Source of the DNA: Chloroflexota bacterium
Lineage (GTDB): Bacteria > Chloroflexota > Dehalococcoidia > Bin125
NCBI GenBank assembly: GCA_009838735.1
Contig: VXQZ01000036.1
Location: 46,781 to 110,780, forward strand
Direction of reading: 5' to 3'
Length of the DNA stretch: 64,000 bases
Of this stretch, positions 17,355 to 26,577 are shown in pieces; position 1 is the first letter of the stretch, and every line of letters starts with the position of its first letter. A program made the position numbers and the translations under genes. The notes under the pieces are model-generated. The model saw nothing but the letters and a program-made list of their open reading frames with translations. It was not told the DNA's origin and ran no database searches.

Positions 17355-20300
17355 CTACGGCGTTTCGGCACGCAGCGGGCTACTGTAGCGCCACTGGCCC
17401 TGGTCGGCGTTGGCGGGCAGGAAGCGGGCCAACGGCAGCAGCCGGGCGCTCCAGGCGCCGGCATCGTCCAGCACCAGCAGAGCGAACTCGACGCTGCCAC
17501 TGGACAGGCGGCGTCCGCCGATCCGCAGCGTCCGGGCCGCCTCATCCGCGCCGACTTCCATGGCCGTGCTGACGCGCCAGCGATCGACCAGGGCTGTCGC
17601 GGAGAGGAAGCGCCGCTGCGGCAGGATCAGCTGCTGCCAGCCGCCGTCATCCGAGCGAACCTGGAGCGCGAGCTCGACTCGCCCCTCGGACACCTGGCGG
17701 GCGGCGATCCTGACCTCGGGAGCAATGGATGGGTCCGCGCCAACAGCGGATGGAGCCGCTTCGACGGTCACCTCGAGCGTCCCCGGACTGCTCAGCAGTT
17801 CGCCGTCGGAGGCGCTCAGTTCGAACGACGTCTCGCCGGCCCCGACCGCCGTCAGCGTGAGCACGCCGTCCATCTCGCTGAAGCTGACCACCCCGGCCTC
17901 AGTTGGTTCACCGAGCATGTACCGCAGCGGATCGCCGTCCGGATCGCTGAAGTACTCGCCCAGCACGAGCCTGACCGGCTCGCCGCCCACGACCAGCTCC
18001 AAGGGAGGGATCCGCTCGGCGACCGGCGCTCGGTTCTCGCGTGCGATGGCGATCACGTAGACCCTGCTGCGACTGCCGTCCTCGGAGGTCACCGTGATCT
18101 CGATCTCGGTCTCCTCGTCCAGGGCGACCTGGTGACCGTTCTGCGGATCAGCGTCCGCATCGACCGGCGAGATCTCGACCGCGGCGCCCTCGTGAGCCGG
18201 CGCGGCCTCGACCGTGGTCTGCGAGATGCCCCCGTCGACGGACAGCTCGTAGCGCTGCTGCTGCGGGGAGAACCCGGGCAGTTCGAGCGCCTCGAGGCTC
18301 AGCGCGCCGAGTCGCGCGTCGATCGCATCGGGCAGGTTGTAGCTGTAGACCCGGTCGTCGCGGGCGTCCGCCACGTAGACCACCTCGCCGTCCGACCAGA
18401 TCCCGCGCGGATCGCCGTTGCCCGCCTTGTGCAGCGAGCGGAAGCTGAACTCCAGGTCTTCGTTGCGGACCAGTTCGTCCCCGTCCAGCTCGTAGGCGAG
18501 CAGCCGCTTGGAGCGGTCGTCGGAGATCCAGATCGTGACTCCGTCCGACCAGATCCCGCGCGGACTGCGGTTGAGGAGACGATCGAGCCGGTGCTCGGCC
18601 AGCAGCGCGCCGGACTCCAGGTCGTAGGCGAAGAGCGCGTCCCGGTTCGCGTCGAGCACGTACATGACCCGGCCGTCCGACCAGATCCCGCGCGGGTCGC
18701 GGTTGCGTTCGGCCAGCTCGAGGTCCTGCTCGGCGAGTCGCTCACCCGTGGCCAGCGCGTAGGCCAAGAGCCGGTCCTCGCCGGCGTCGGCGATCCAGAC
18801 GACCTCGCCGTCGGACCAGATGCCGTGCGCGAAGCGGTTGCCGCGCTCGAACTCGAACTCCAGGTCGCTGCGCCGTCCGCCGTCGGCAAGGTGATAGACG
18901 AAGACCCGGTCGGGACCGCTCGATGCGTTCTCGACCACCCAGAGCAACTCGCCGTCCGACCAGATGCCGGTCGGTTGCCCGTTGTCCGGGTCGAGCGCCT
19001 CAAGGTCGCGCGCCACGTTCCAGTCGAAGTCCTCGTCGGAGGGATCCGGAACGCGTGGCCCGCCGCCGCCACCGCCGCCGACGGGACCGCCGCCGACGGG
19101 ACCGCCGGACGGCGGCGCCGTGGTGTTGTTGGTCACCGCCTGGGCGGCGAAGGTGGCCACCTCGTTGCCTTTGGGGTCTCGCAGCGGGTTGGTGCCCGGT
19201 TTGGTGTAGCCCACTGTCACGGTCTCGCCGGCGGCGACCGCGCTGGCCAGCGTCACCGTCACGTCGGCGCCGGAGATGGCGGCCGTGGCGGCGCCGGCGA
19301 TGGTGCGCGCCGAACCGCCCGAGGGCGTCGCGGTCACGCTGAACGCGCTGCCCGCGGCCAAGCCGCGCCAGAAGGCGAGATCCTCGCTGAAGGTCACCGT
19401 CAGCGTCTTGGCGTTCACCGCCGCGCTGGAGAAGGCCGGCGGCTTGGTGTCGCCGGTGATGTTGTAGGCCGCCTCGTTGCTGAAGCCCGCCGCCTCGTTG
19501 CCGGCGAGATCCTGGATCGGGTTGCTGGTGGGCTTGGTGTAGCTCACCGTCACCGCCTCGCCGGCGGTGACCGCGCTGGCCAGGGTCAAGAGCAGACCCC
19601 TGCTGCCCGCGATAGAGGTGGCCACCGACGAGACGGCGATGGGCCCGCTCGACGACCCGTTCACGCTGAACGCGGCGGCCGCCGGCCGCGAAGCTCTGGC
19701 CAGGACCAGTTGCTCATTCCAGACCACCTCCAGCCCAGACCCTTCCGCCCGCATATAGGAGAGCGTGGGCGGCATCGTGTCCGCTGATGTGTCGTTGGTC
19801 ACGGTCCGGTCGCTGAAGTTTGCTACGGGGTTGCCGGCGGCGTCTTGGAGCGGGTTGCTGGTTGGCTTGGTGTAGGCCACCGTCACCGTGTCGGCGGCGG
19901 TGACCGCGCTGGCGAGGGTCACTGTCACCGTCGCCCCGGAGACGGCGGCCGTGCCGGTGCCGGTGATGGTGCGCGCCGAACCGCCCGAGGGCGTCGCGGT
20001 CACGCTGAACGCGCTGCCCGCGGGCGCCGAGCCGGTGTCCAGCGCCTCGTCAAAGGTCACCGTCAGTGTTGTCCTGTTCACCGCTGCGCTGGAGAAGCCG
20101 GGCGGCATCTGGTCGTCGTCTAACGGGGTGAGGCCGGTGGCCACCGCGGCGTCGCCCACGTCTGCGACCGCGCTGCCGCGCCCCCGGACCTGGACGTCGT
20201 AGGTCGTGGCCTCCAGGCCCGAGAAGGTGTGGCTGCGCGCCGTGCCGGCAACGGTCGTTTCGGTGAAGTCGGCGGAGAGGTTGGTCTTCCTGATTCCGAC

Positions 20301-23300
20301 CCACCACCTCATCGCGACGCCGCCCGTGGCGGCGGGCGTCCAGGTCACCGTGATCTGGCCATCCACCGGCCCGGACAGGGCGGAGCCGGTCGGGGCGTCA
20401 GGACATGTGTCCTCGCCGCATCCTCCCCCGAAATCGACGAGCACGCCCGCCCCTGCCGTCGGCGTGACGTTGTCCACACGCTGATTCTTGAAGGTGGCCA
20501 CGTCGTTGCCGGCGAGGTCCTGGAGCGGACGGCTCTCCACGCTGGTGTAACGCACGTACACGCTTACGCTGTTGTGCGTCGTCGGCGTCTGCAGCGTGAG
20601 CGTCACCGTGTCCCCCGAGATCGCGACGCCGCCTGCGGCGACTTTGGGGATATCGTGGGACACGGTGACCGTGAAGTCCTCTGGCGAAGGGACGGAGTCC
20701 TCGTCGAGGGCTTCGCTGAAGGTGATCGTCAGCGTCCTGCCGTCCACCTCCGCCGAATCGAACGTCGGCGCCGTGTTGTCGGCTGGGCTGCTGTTGGTCA
20801 CCGCCTGGGCGGCGAAGGTGGCGACCTCGTTGCCTTTGGGGTCTCGCAGCGAGTTGGTGCCCGGTTTGGTGTAGCTCGCCGTGACCGTCTCGCCGGCGAC
20901 GACCGCGCTGGCCAGGGTCACCGTCGCCGTTCTGCCGGAGATTGTGGCTGTGGCGGTGCCGGCGATGGTCCCGCTGATCGACCCCGCTACACTGAACGCG
21001 CTGCCCGGCGTCGTCGACCAGAAGGCGAGCTCCTCGCTGAGGGTCACCTTCAGCGTCTTGGCGTTCACCGTCGCGCTGGAGAAGGTGGGCGCCGTAGTGT
21101 CGCTGGTGATGTTGTAGGCCGCCACGTTGCTGAAGCCCGGCGCCTCGTTGCCGGCCGGGTCCCGGACCGGGTTGCTGGTTGGCTTGGTGTAGCTCACCGT
21201 GACCGTCTCGTCGGCGGCGACCGCGCTGGCCAGGGTCATGACCAGACCCCTATTGCCCTCGACAAAGGAATCCACCGACGAGACGGCGATGGCCCCGGTC
21301 GTCGACGTGGTCACGCTGAACGCGCTGGCCGCCGGCTGCGAATCTCTGTCCAGTGGCTCATTCCAGACCACCTCCAGCGCAGACCCGTCCGCCCGCATAT
21401 ACGAGAGGGCGGGCGGTGTGGTCTCGGCGGGGGTGTTGTTGGTCACGGTCTGGGCGGTGAAGTCCGGCACCGGGTTCTTGGCGTTGTCGGCGTCCTGGAG
21501 CACCGCGCCGGTGCCGGGCGCGGCGTAGGCCACCGTCACCGTGTCGCCGTTGCGGACTGCGTTGGCCAGGGTCAGCGTCACATCCGAGCCCGACACCGCC
21601 ACGGGGTTGGTGGCCGCCAGCGACACCGCGCTGCCGCCCACCGTCACCGTGAACGCCGACGCGGCGGGCACCGAGTCCTCGTCCAGACCCCCGTCGAAGG
21701 TCACGGTCAGCGCCGCCCCGTCCACCGCCGCCGACTTGAACGCCGGCGGCGTGTTGTTGGTGACGGCCTTGAAGCCGAGGATGGTCGCCACACGATTGCC
21801 GGCGAGGTCCCGCAGCGGTCCGTTGCTCTCGCTGGGCTTCACGTATCGAACACGGACAGTGTGGCCGTGCCGCACAGTATCGTCAGGAAGGGTGATGGTG
21901 ACAGTATCGCCCTTGAGGCCCGTGAGACTCCCAGCGTGAAGCTCTTTGTTGGAGTCCACCGTGTAGAAGAAGGGTTGGTGTCGCGGCGTCGCGGCTCGGC
22001 TTTCGTCCAGCGGCTCGCTGAAGACGACCTTCAGCGTCGTGCCGTTCACCGACGCCGAGACGAACGTCGGCGCCGTGGTGTCCGCCGGGGTGTTGTTGGT
22101 CACCGACTGGCTGGTGATGTCTGCTACGTCGTTGTGGGCCCGGTCGCGGAGCCGCGTCGCTCTAGTGCTTGGCTTCGTGTAGGCCACTGTCACGGTCTCG
22201 GCGGGGTGGACTGCGCTGGCCAGCGTCACCGTCGCGGTTGTGCCGGAGACGGCGGCTGTGGCGGTGCCGGCGATGGTCCGGGTTGCGCCGCCGGCGGTCG
22301 CGGTCACGGTGAACGCGTTGCCCGGGGGCGTCGACCACTGGGCCAGCTCCTCGTTGAAGGTGACCGTCAGCGTGGCCTCGTTCACCGCCGCGCTGGAGAC
22401 GGTGGGCGCCGTGGTGTCGCCGACGGTGTTGTAGGCAGGCTGATTGGTGAAGTTCGCCATCTCGTTGCCGGCGAGGTCCCGGACCGGGTTGCTGGCCGGT
22501 TTGGTGTAGGTCACCGTGACCGTCTCGCCCGCGGCCACCGACGCGCTCAGGTCCACGCGGATGTCCCTGTCGAAGAGGTTGGCGCTCGAGGCGGTGATGG
22601 TCCGGGGGTCGCCGCCTGTGGGCGTGGCGGTCACGGTGAAGCTGCCGGCCGGCGGGTTCACGCCCTGGCCAGGACCGAACAGCTGCTCGTCGACTGCAAC
22701 CCACACACTGGTGCCGGTCGCTCTGATGTATCGGACGGTGGGCGGGGTCGTGTCGGTGTTGTTGGTCGCCGGCCAGCCGATCAGGTCGCCCACTTCATTG
22801 CGGTCGGCGTCGCGCAGCGGGCTGGTCGCCGGTTTGGTGTAGGTCACCGTGACCGTCTCGCCCTCGGTGACCGCGCTGGCCAGCGTCACCGTCACCGTGG
22901 CGTCGGAGACGGTGGCCGTGCCGGTGCCGGCGATGGTCCGCGTCGTGCCGCCCTGCGTCGCGGTGACGACGAACGCGCTGCCCGCGGGTGCCGAGGCGGC
23001 GTCGAGGGCTTCGTCGAAGGTCACCGTCAGCGTCGTGCGGTTCACCGCTGCGCTCAAGATGCCGGGCGGCGTCGTGTCGGGCGGCGGCGGTATGTTCAGC
23101 GGGGCGACCCCATCGGCCCGCGCCCAGTCGCCAAGCAGGTCGACATTGTTGACTCTGTTCACCCCCTGTACCTGGACATCGTAAGTCTTGGACACGTCCA
23201 GGTCCATGAAGGTATAGGTCCCGGTATCGGCGTCGGTGACAGTATCTTCGGTGAAGGCCTCATTGGTACCCGATTCTCTTGAGGCGACCGTCCAGCTGGT

Positions 23301-26237
23301 CTGGGTGCTGCCGGAGGCGGACCGCCAGTCCAGCGTGATCTGGCCGTGGACCGGTCCGGGTTTGGCGGTGCCGCCGGTCGGGGTGCCCGGACAGCCGTCC
23401 TGGGTGCACCCGCCGCCGAAATCCAGGAGGTCCACCACCGTCTTGTCGGTCCTCTCCGCCCTGATCGCGAACATTAACACTGAAGCAGCATTGGAGGTCC
23501 AAGTGGAGCCCTGGTCGTCCGACTGGACGCGGGCGTTGCCGATGACCCATGCGATCGCCGCTCCGCTGTCCTCGTCGTTGCTGGTCGTGCGGGAGACTTG
23601 CACGGCATTGCCCGTCGAGGACTTCACCACGAGGAAGTAGACCGTCGAGGGATCCAGCGTCGCGCCCGCCGGCGCTTTGAATGTGTTGACGGCGCCATCG
23701 GTTGGCTTGGCCGGGTTGGTCAGAACGTAGAGCGGATTGGAAGCGGGTTCAGTCCCAGAGTTGTTTGCGGAGTAGATTTGCGCCGTGAAGTGATCAGCCT
23801 TGTCGTTCCAACTATTCATCCGTAGGCCAACCTCACTGAGCGTGTAGCCGCCCGCGATGCTGCCGGTTTGGAATGGCACGGCAAACCACGTTACTGCAAC
23901 CTGCAATCCGCCGTCCACGCTCTGCCCGGTGTTGCCGACCAGCGGCGTGTTGTTGGTCACCGACTGGTTGGTGAAGTTCGCCACGTCGTTGCCAGCGGCG
24001 TCCTGGAGTGGGCCGGTCGTCGGCGCGGTGTAGCTCACCGTCACCGTGCTGCCCGTCGTCACCCGTGCCGCCAGGGTCACCGTCACCGTCTTGCCGGAGA
24101 TGGCGGTCATGCCCGTGCCGGCGATGGTGTGGGTCGTGGCGGCCTGGGTCTCGCTCACGCTGAACGCGCTGACCGCCGGCACCGAGCCGGTGTCGAGCGC
24201 CTCGTCGAAGGTCAGGGTCAGCGTCGCTCCGTTCACCGCCGCCGAGACGAACGACGGCGGCGTGTCCTTGATGGCGAACATGAACACTGCAGTGTTGGTT
24301 TGCCAATTCTTGCCTTCGTCGCTCGACAGGTGGCGGTTGTTGGCGATACTCCATCCGCTTGCCGCTCCGCTGTCCTCGTCGTCGCTAGTTGTGCGGGGGA
24401 TTCGCACGGTGTTGCCCGGCGAGGACTTCACGACGAGGGAGTAGGTGGTCGAGGCATTCAGCGTCGCGCCCGCCGGGGCTTTGAATGTGTTGACGGCGTT
24501 ATTGGCTGGCGTGCTCGGGTTGGTCAGTTCGTAGAGCTCGGCATCGGGTTCACCCCCGGAGGTTGTGGAGTAGATGTGCGCCGTGAAGTGAGCAGCGTTG
24601 CCGTTCCAATTGGTGATCCGCAGGTCGACCTCACCGAGCGTGTAGCCGCCCGTGTTGCCGCCGGTGGTGAATGCCGAGCCATGCGGATGTTGTGCTACAT
24701 CCTGGACTCCGGCGTTCGCGCTCCGCCCGGTGTTGCTGACCAGGGTCGTCGTCGAGCTGTTGGCGTTAGCGGCCCCGCTGTTGTTGCCAACGGCCTGGTC
24801 GATGAAGCCCGCCACATTATTGCCGGCCGGGTCCCGCAGCATGCTGGTCGCCGGCGCGGTGTAGCTCACCGTCACCGTCTCACCGGCCGCGACCGCGCTG
24901 GCCAGGGTCACCGTCGCCGTGGCGCCGGAAAGGGTGACCGTGCCGGTGCCGGCGATGGTCCCGGTCGTCGACGCGACCACGCTGAACGCGCTGCCCACGG
25001 GCGCCGAGCCTGTGTCGAGCGCTTCGTCGAAGGTCAGGGTCAGCGTTGTGCCGTCCACCTCTGCGCTGGAGAGGGCGGGCGGCGTTGCGTCCGAGATGGC
25101 GCTGCCGCGGATCAAGAACTGGAGGACGTCGTCGCTGTGGGTGGTCCAGGTCGTGGCGTCGTGGGCCTTGTAGAGCCGGGTGTCCCCCATGCTCCAGCCG
25201 TCGGCCGAGTTCGCATCCTCAGCCTTCGACGACGTTCTGCGGGCCTGGAAGATATCGGCGCTCGGGCTGGATTGCGTGGTCACGTCGATGACCATCCAGT
25301 ACGTCGCGCCGGCCTCCAGCTTGATGCCGTCCGATGCGGCGTCGAAGTTGTTCCAGCCGTTCGCCAGGCTGCCGCCGTTGGTGGTCAGCGTGAGCGTGCC
25401 CAGGCTGGCGCCCGGGCTGCCGGAAGCGTCCGAGCGGATGCTGACGTTGAGCACCGGCGGATTGCCCGAAGGCGTCACTCGGTCCAGCACCATCCTCACC
25501 CTGGTCAGCTTGTAACCGGCGCTGTTGCTGCCGGCGGTGAATGGCTGGGCGTGGTCGTTGCCCAGCGTGGCGCCGCTGTCGGCCTTCGTCTGTTGGGCGT
25601 TGCCCACCAGCTTGACGACCTGGTCTGCCTGCCCCTCCACCTCCCCCGGCCCCGAGCGGGCAACCGGCGCATCCTCCCCTGTCTCTGCATCGGCGTCGGG
25701 GGTCGACGCGGCCAGCAGGGCCAGCTCGGCGGCCACCGGAATCCACCGCGCCCAGCCCTGATCGGCGTACCCGCGCGCCTCGGCGACGGTCACGCCCTCG
25801 AGGGCGCCGAACGTGATCAGCACCCGCATCCAGCGCAGCACGTGCTCGTAGCCCTTCTCGGTCTCCTGGGCGTAGCCGCGCACATCGGCGAGCACCTGCG
25901 AGTCGGGTTCGTAGTCGCCGGAGGCTGCTTCCAGCTCCTGCAGTTCGGCGGCCACCGGCGCCCATCGTTCCCAGCCCCGATCCACGAATCCCTGGGCTTC
26001 GGCGGCGGTCACGCCCTCCAGCGCGCCGAGGGTCATCAGCACCCGCACCCAGCGCAGCACATGGTCGTAGCCCTTCTCGGTCTCCTGGGCGTAGCCGCGC
26101 ACGTCGCTGATCAGCTGCGCGTCGGGCTCGTAACCGTCGTCAGCGATCGCTGGACCCGATCCGAGCTGGGATCCGGCCAGCAAGGCGATCAGGACGAGCG
26201 CGATCGCGACGGCCCTCCTGGCGTGAGGCCGCAACAT
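17355..26237 (-). CDS. Giant secreted multi-repeat surface protein (13 SwmB-like domains)
   Basis: 2960 aa from ATG at 26237, chosen because it begins a clear signal peptide (LRPHARRAVAIALVLIALLAG, cleavage near AIADDG). A TTG-started frame extends to 26396 but puts the hydrophobic segment deep inside. Order of domains: two ~65-aa helical repeats (YEPD(A/S)Q...VRGYAQETEKGY...GALEGVT); three jelly-roll-like modules with choice-of-anchor style strands; 13 SwmB-like beta-sandwich repeats (TLTVTFDEALD...AFSVTA...VTVSYT...LRDxAGN); two fibronectin-III-like domains each preceded by a (V/L)xDFGGGCxxDxCPxxP cysteine element; a Pro/Gly linker near residue 2370; a propeller with five GIWSDG blades; a cadherin-like sandwich; a cadherin/dystroglycan-like domain; and a C-terminal tandem module also found at 60480-60822. 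No LPXTG or terminal membrane anchor is seen. Likely adhesion or matrix role, by family. Confidence 0.85.
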   Translation of the reverse strand: MLRPHARRAVAIALVLIALLAGSQLGSGPAIADDGYEPDAQLISDVRGYAQETEKGYDHVLRWVRVLMTLGALEGVTAAEAQGFVDRGWERWAPVAAELQELEAASGDYEPDSQVLADVRGYAQETEKGYEHVLRWMRVLITFGALEGVTVAEARGYADQGWARWIPVAAELALLAASTPDADAETGEDAPVARSGPGEVEGQADQVVKLVGNAQQTKADSGATLGNDHAQPFTAGSNSAGYKLTRVRMVLDRVTPSGNPPVLNVSIRSDASGSPGASLGTLTLTTNGGSLANGWNNFDAASDGIKLEAGATYWMVIDVTTQSSPSADIFQARRTSSKAEDANSADGWSMGDTRLYKAHDATTWTTHSDDVLQFLIRGSAISDATPPALSSAEVDGTTLTLTFDEALDTGSAPVGSAFSVVASTTGTIAGTGTVTLSGATATVTLASAVAAGETVTVSYTAPATSMLRDPAGNNVAGFIDQAVGNNSGAANANSSTTTLVSNTGRSANAGVQDVAQHPHGSAFTTGGNTGGYTLGEVDLRITNWNGNAAHFTAHIYSTTSGGEPDAELYELTNPSTPANNAVNTFKAPAGATLNASTTYSLVVKSSPGNTVRIPRTTSDDEDSGAASGWSIANNRHLSSDEGKNWQTNTAVFMFAIKDTPPSFVSAAVNGATLTLTFDEALDTGSVPAVSAFSVSETQAATTHTIAGTGMTAISGKTVTVTLAARVTTGSTVTVSYTAPTTGPLQDAAGNDVANFTNQSVTNNTPLVGNTGQSVDGGLQVAVTWFAVPFQTGSIAGGYTLSEVGLRMNSWNDKADHFTAQIYSANNSGTEPASNPLYVLTNPAKPTDGAVNTFKAPAGATLDPSTVYFLVVKSSTGNAVQVSRTTSNDEDSGAAIAWVIGNARVQSDDQGSTWTSNAASVLMFAIRAERTDKTVVDLLDFGGGCTQDGCPGTPTGGTAKPGPVHGQITLDWRSASGSTQTSWTVASRESGTNEAFTEDTVTDADTGTYTFMDLDVSKTYDVQVQGVNRVNNVDLLGDWARADGVAPLNIPPPPDTTPPGILSAAVNRTTLTVTFDEALDAASAPAGSAFVVTATQGGTTRTIAGTGTATVSDATVTVTLASAVTEGETVTVTYTKPATSPLRDADRNEVGDLIGWPATNNTDTTPPTVRYIRATGTSVWVAVDEQLFGPGQGVNPPAGSFTVTATPTGGDPRTITASSANLFDRDIRVDLSASVAAGETVTVTYTKPASNPVRDLAGNEMANFTNQPAYNTVGDTTAPTVSSAAVNEATLTVTFNEELAQWSTPPGNAFTVTATAGGATRTIAGTATAAVSGTTATVTLASAVHPAETVTVAYTKPSTRATRLRDRAHNDVADITSQSVTNNTPADTTAPTFVSASVNGTTLKVVFSEPLDESRAATPRHQPFFYTVDSNKELHAGSLTGLKGDTVTITLPDDTVRHGHTVRVRYVKPSESNGPLRDLAGNRVATILGFKAVTNNTPPAFKSAAVDGAALTVTFDGGLDEDSVPAASAFTVTVGGSAVSLAATNPVAVSGSDVTLTLANAVRNGDTVTVAYAAPGTGAVLQDADNAKNPVPDFTAQTVTNNTPAETTPPALSYMRADGSALEVVWNEPLDRDSQPAASAFSVTTSTTGAIAVSSVDSFVEGNRGLVMTLASAVAADETVTVSYTKPTSNPVRDPAGNEAPGFSNVAAYNITSDTTAPTFSSATVNAKTLKVTLSEELAFWSTTPGSAFSVAGSISGTIAGTATATISGRTATVTLASAVVAGETVTASYTKPGTNSLRDPKGNEVATFAAQAVTNSSPADNTAPTFDSAEVDGRTLTITFSEALDEDSVPSPEDFTVTVSHDIPKVAAGGVAISGDTVTLTLQTPTTHNSVSVYVRYTSVESRPLQDLAGNDVATFKNQRVDNVTPTAGAGVLVDFGGGCGEDTCPDAPTGSALSGPVDGQITVTWTPAATGGVAMRWWVGIRKTNLSADFTETTVAGTARSHTFSGLEATTYDVQVRGRGSAVADVGDAAVATGLTPLDDDQMPPGFSSAAVNRTTLTVTFDEALDTGSAPAGSAFSVTATPSGGSARTITGTGTAAVSGATVTVTLASAVTAADTVTVAYTKPTSNPLQDAAGNPVANFSDRTVTNDTSADTMPPTLSYMRAEGSGLEVVWNEQLVLARASRPAAAAFSVNGSSSGPIAVSSVATSIAGSRGLLLTLASAVTAGEAVTVSYTKPTSNPIQDLAGNEAAGFSNEAAYNITGDTKPPAFSSAAVNAKTLTVTFSEDLAFWRGLAAGSAFSVTATPSGGSARTIAGAATAAISGADVTVTLASAVAAGETVTVGYTKPGTNPLRDPKGNEVATFAAQAVTNNTTAPPSGGPVGGGPVGGGGGGGPRVPDPSDEDFDWNVARDLEALDPDNGQPTGIWSDGELLWVVENASSGPDRVFVYHLADGGRRSDLEFEFERGNRFAHGIWSDGEVVWIADAGEDRLLAYALATGERLAEQDLELAERNRDPRGIWSDGRVMYVLDANRDALFAYDLESGALLAEHRLDRLLNRSPRGIWSDGVTIWISDDRSKRLLAYELDGDELVRNEDLEFSFRSLHKAGNGDPRGIWSDGEVVYVADARDDRVYSYNLPDAIDARLGALSLEALELPGFSPQQQRYELSVDGGISQTTVEAAPAHEGAAVEISPVDADADPQNGHQVALDEETEIEITVTSEDGSRSRVYVIAIARENRAPVAERIPPLELVVGGEPVRLVLGEYFSDPDGDPLRYMLGEPTEAGVVSFSEMDGVLTLTAVGAGETSFELSASDGELLSSPGTLEVTVEAAPSAVGADPSIAPEVRIAARQVSEGRVELALQVRSDDGGWQQLILPQRRFLSATALVDRWRVSTAMEVGADEAARTLRIGGRRLSSGSVEFALLVLDDAGAWSARLLPLARFLPANADQGQWRYSSPLRAETP

Positions 26238-26577
26238 TGGTTCGGATATGACGAGCCCGCGTTCCCGCATGGCATTAGCGCCAGCGGCGCCCAACAGCCG
26301 GACGGCGAGGATGAGCCGCAGAGACACCGCTACCCCCCCCAATAGAACGAGCGTGCGAGAGGACGGCTCGAAGCGGGTGTTCGAGGTAGCGTCCAACGGT
26401 TGCGAGTGAGGGCACGGCGATCACCAGTTCCTCCTGTCGTCGAATGACGCCTGGAGGCTATGGCAGGTGTAGTGATTCTCTGGTGACTATCAAGGCATCG
26501 TGCTATCATGTTTAGGTGATTGTCATTTACGAAACAAACCGATCAGCCACAGGCTGCGTGAGGCGACGGAGGCATTC
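26238..26577. promoter_or_regulatory. Divergent promoter region of giant protein and hybrid kinase
   Basis: 340 nt between two divergent starts, so both promoters should lie here. The kinase start has GGAGG at 26568-26572. At 26485-26522 there is a stretch (TGACTATC...TTTAGGTGATT) that aligns without gaps with 17219-17256 upstream of the secreted-protein gene, 26 of 38 positions. It may be a shared control element, but the match is modest. Confidence 0.35.

Noticed and set aside
18380..18990. Repeats resembling a CRISPR array
   Set aside because: The periodic GIWSDG-encoding segments are protein repeats within a single reading frame, not identical DNA repeats with spacers.
20229..26345. Very long plus-strand open frames (1017 and 825 codons) opposite the giant protein gene
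   Set aside because: They are antisense shadows of the SwmB repeats: composition is Arg/Gly/His-heavy, no domain is seen, and the minus-strand frame has a signal peptide and known repeats.
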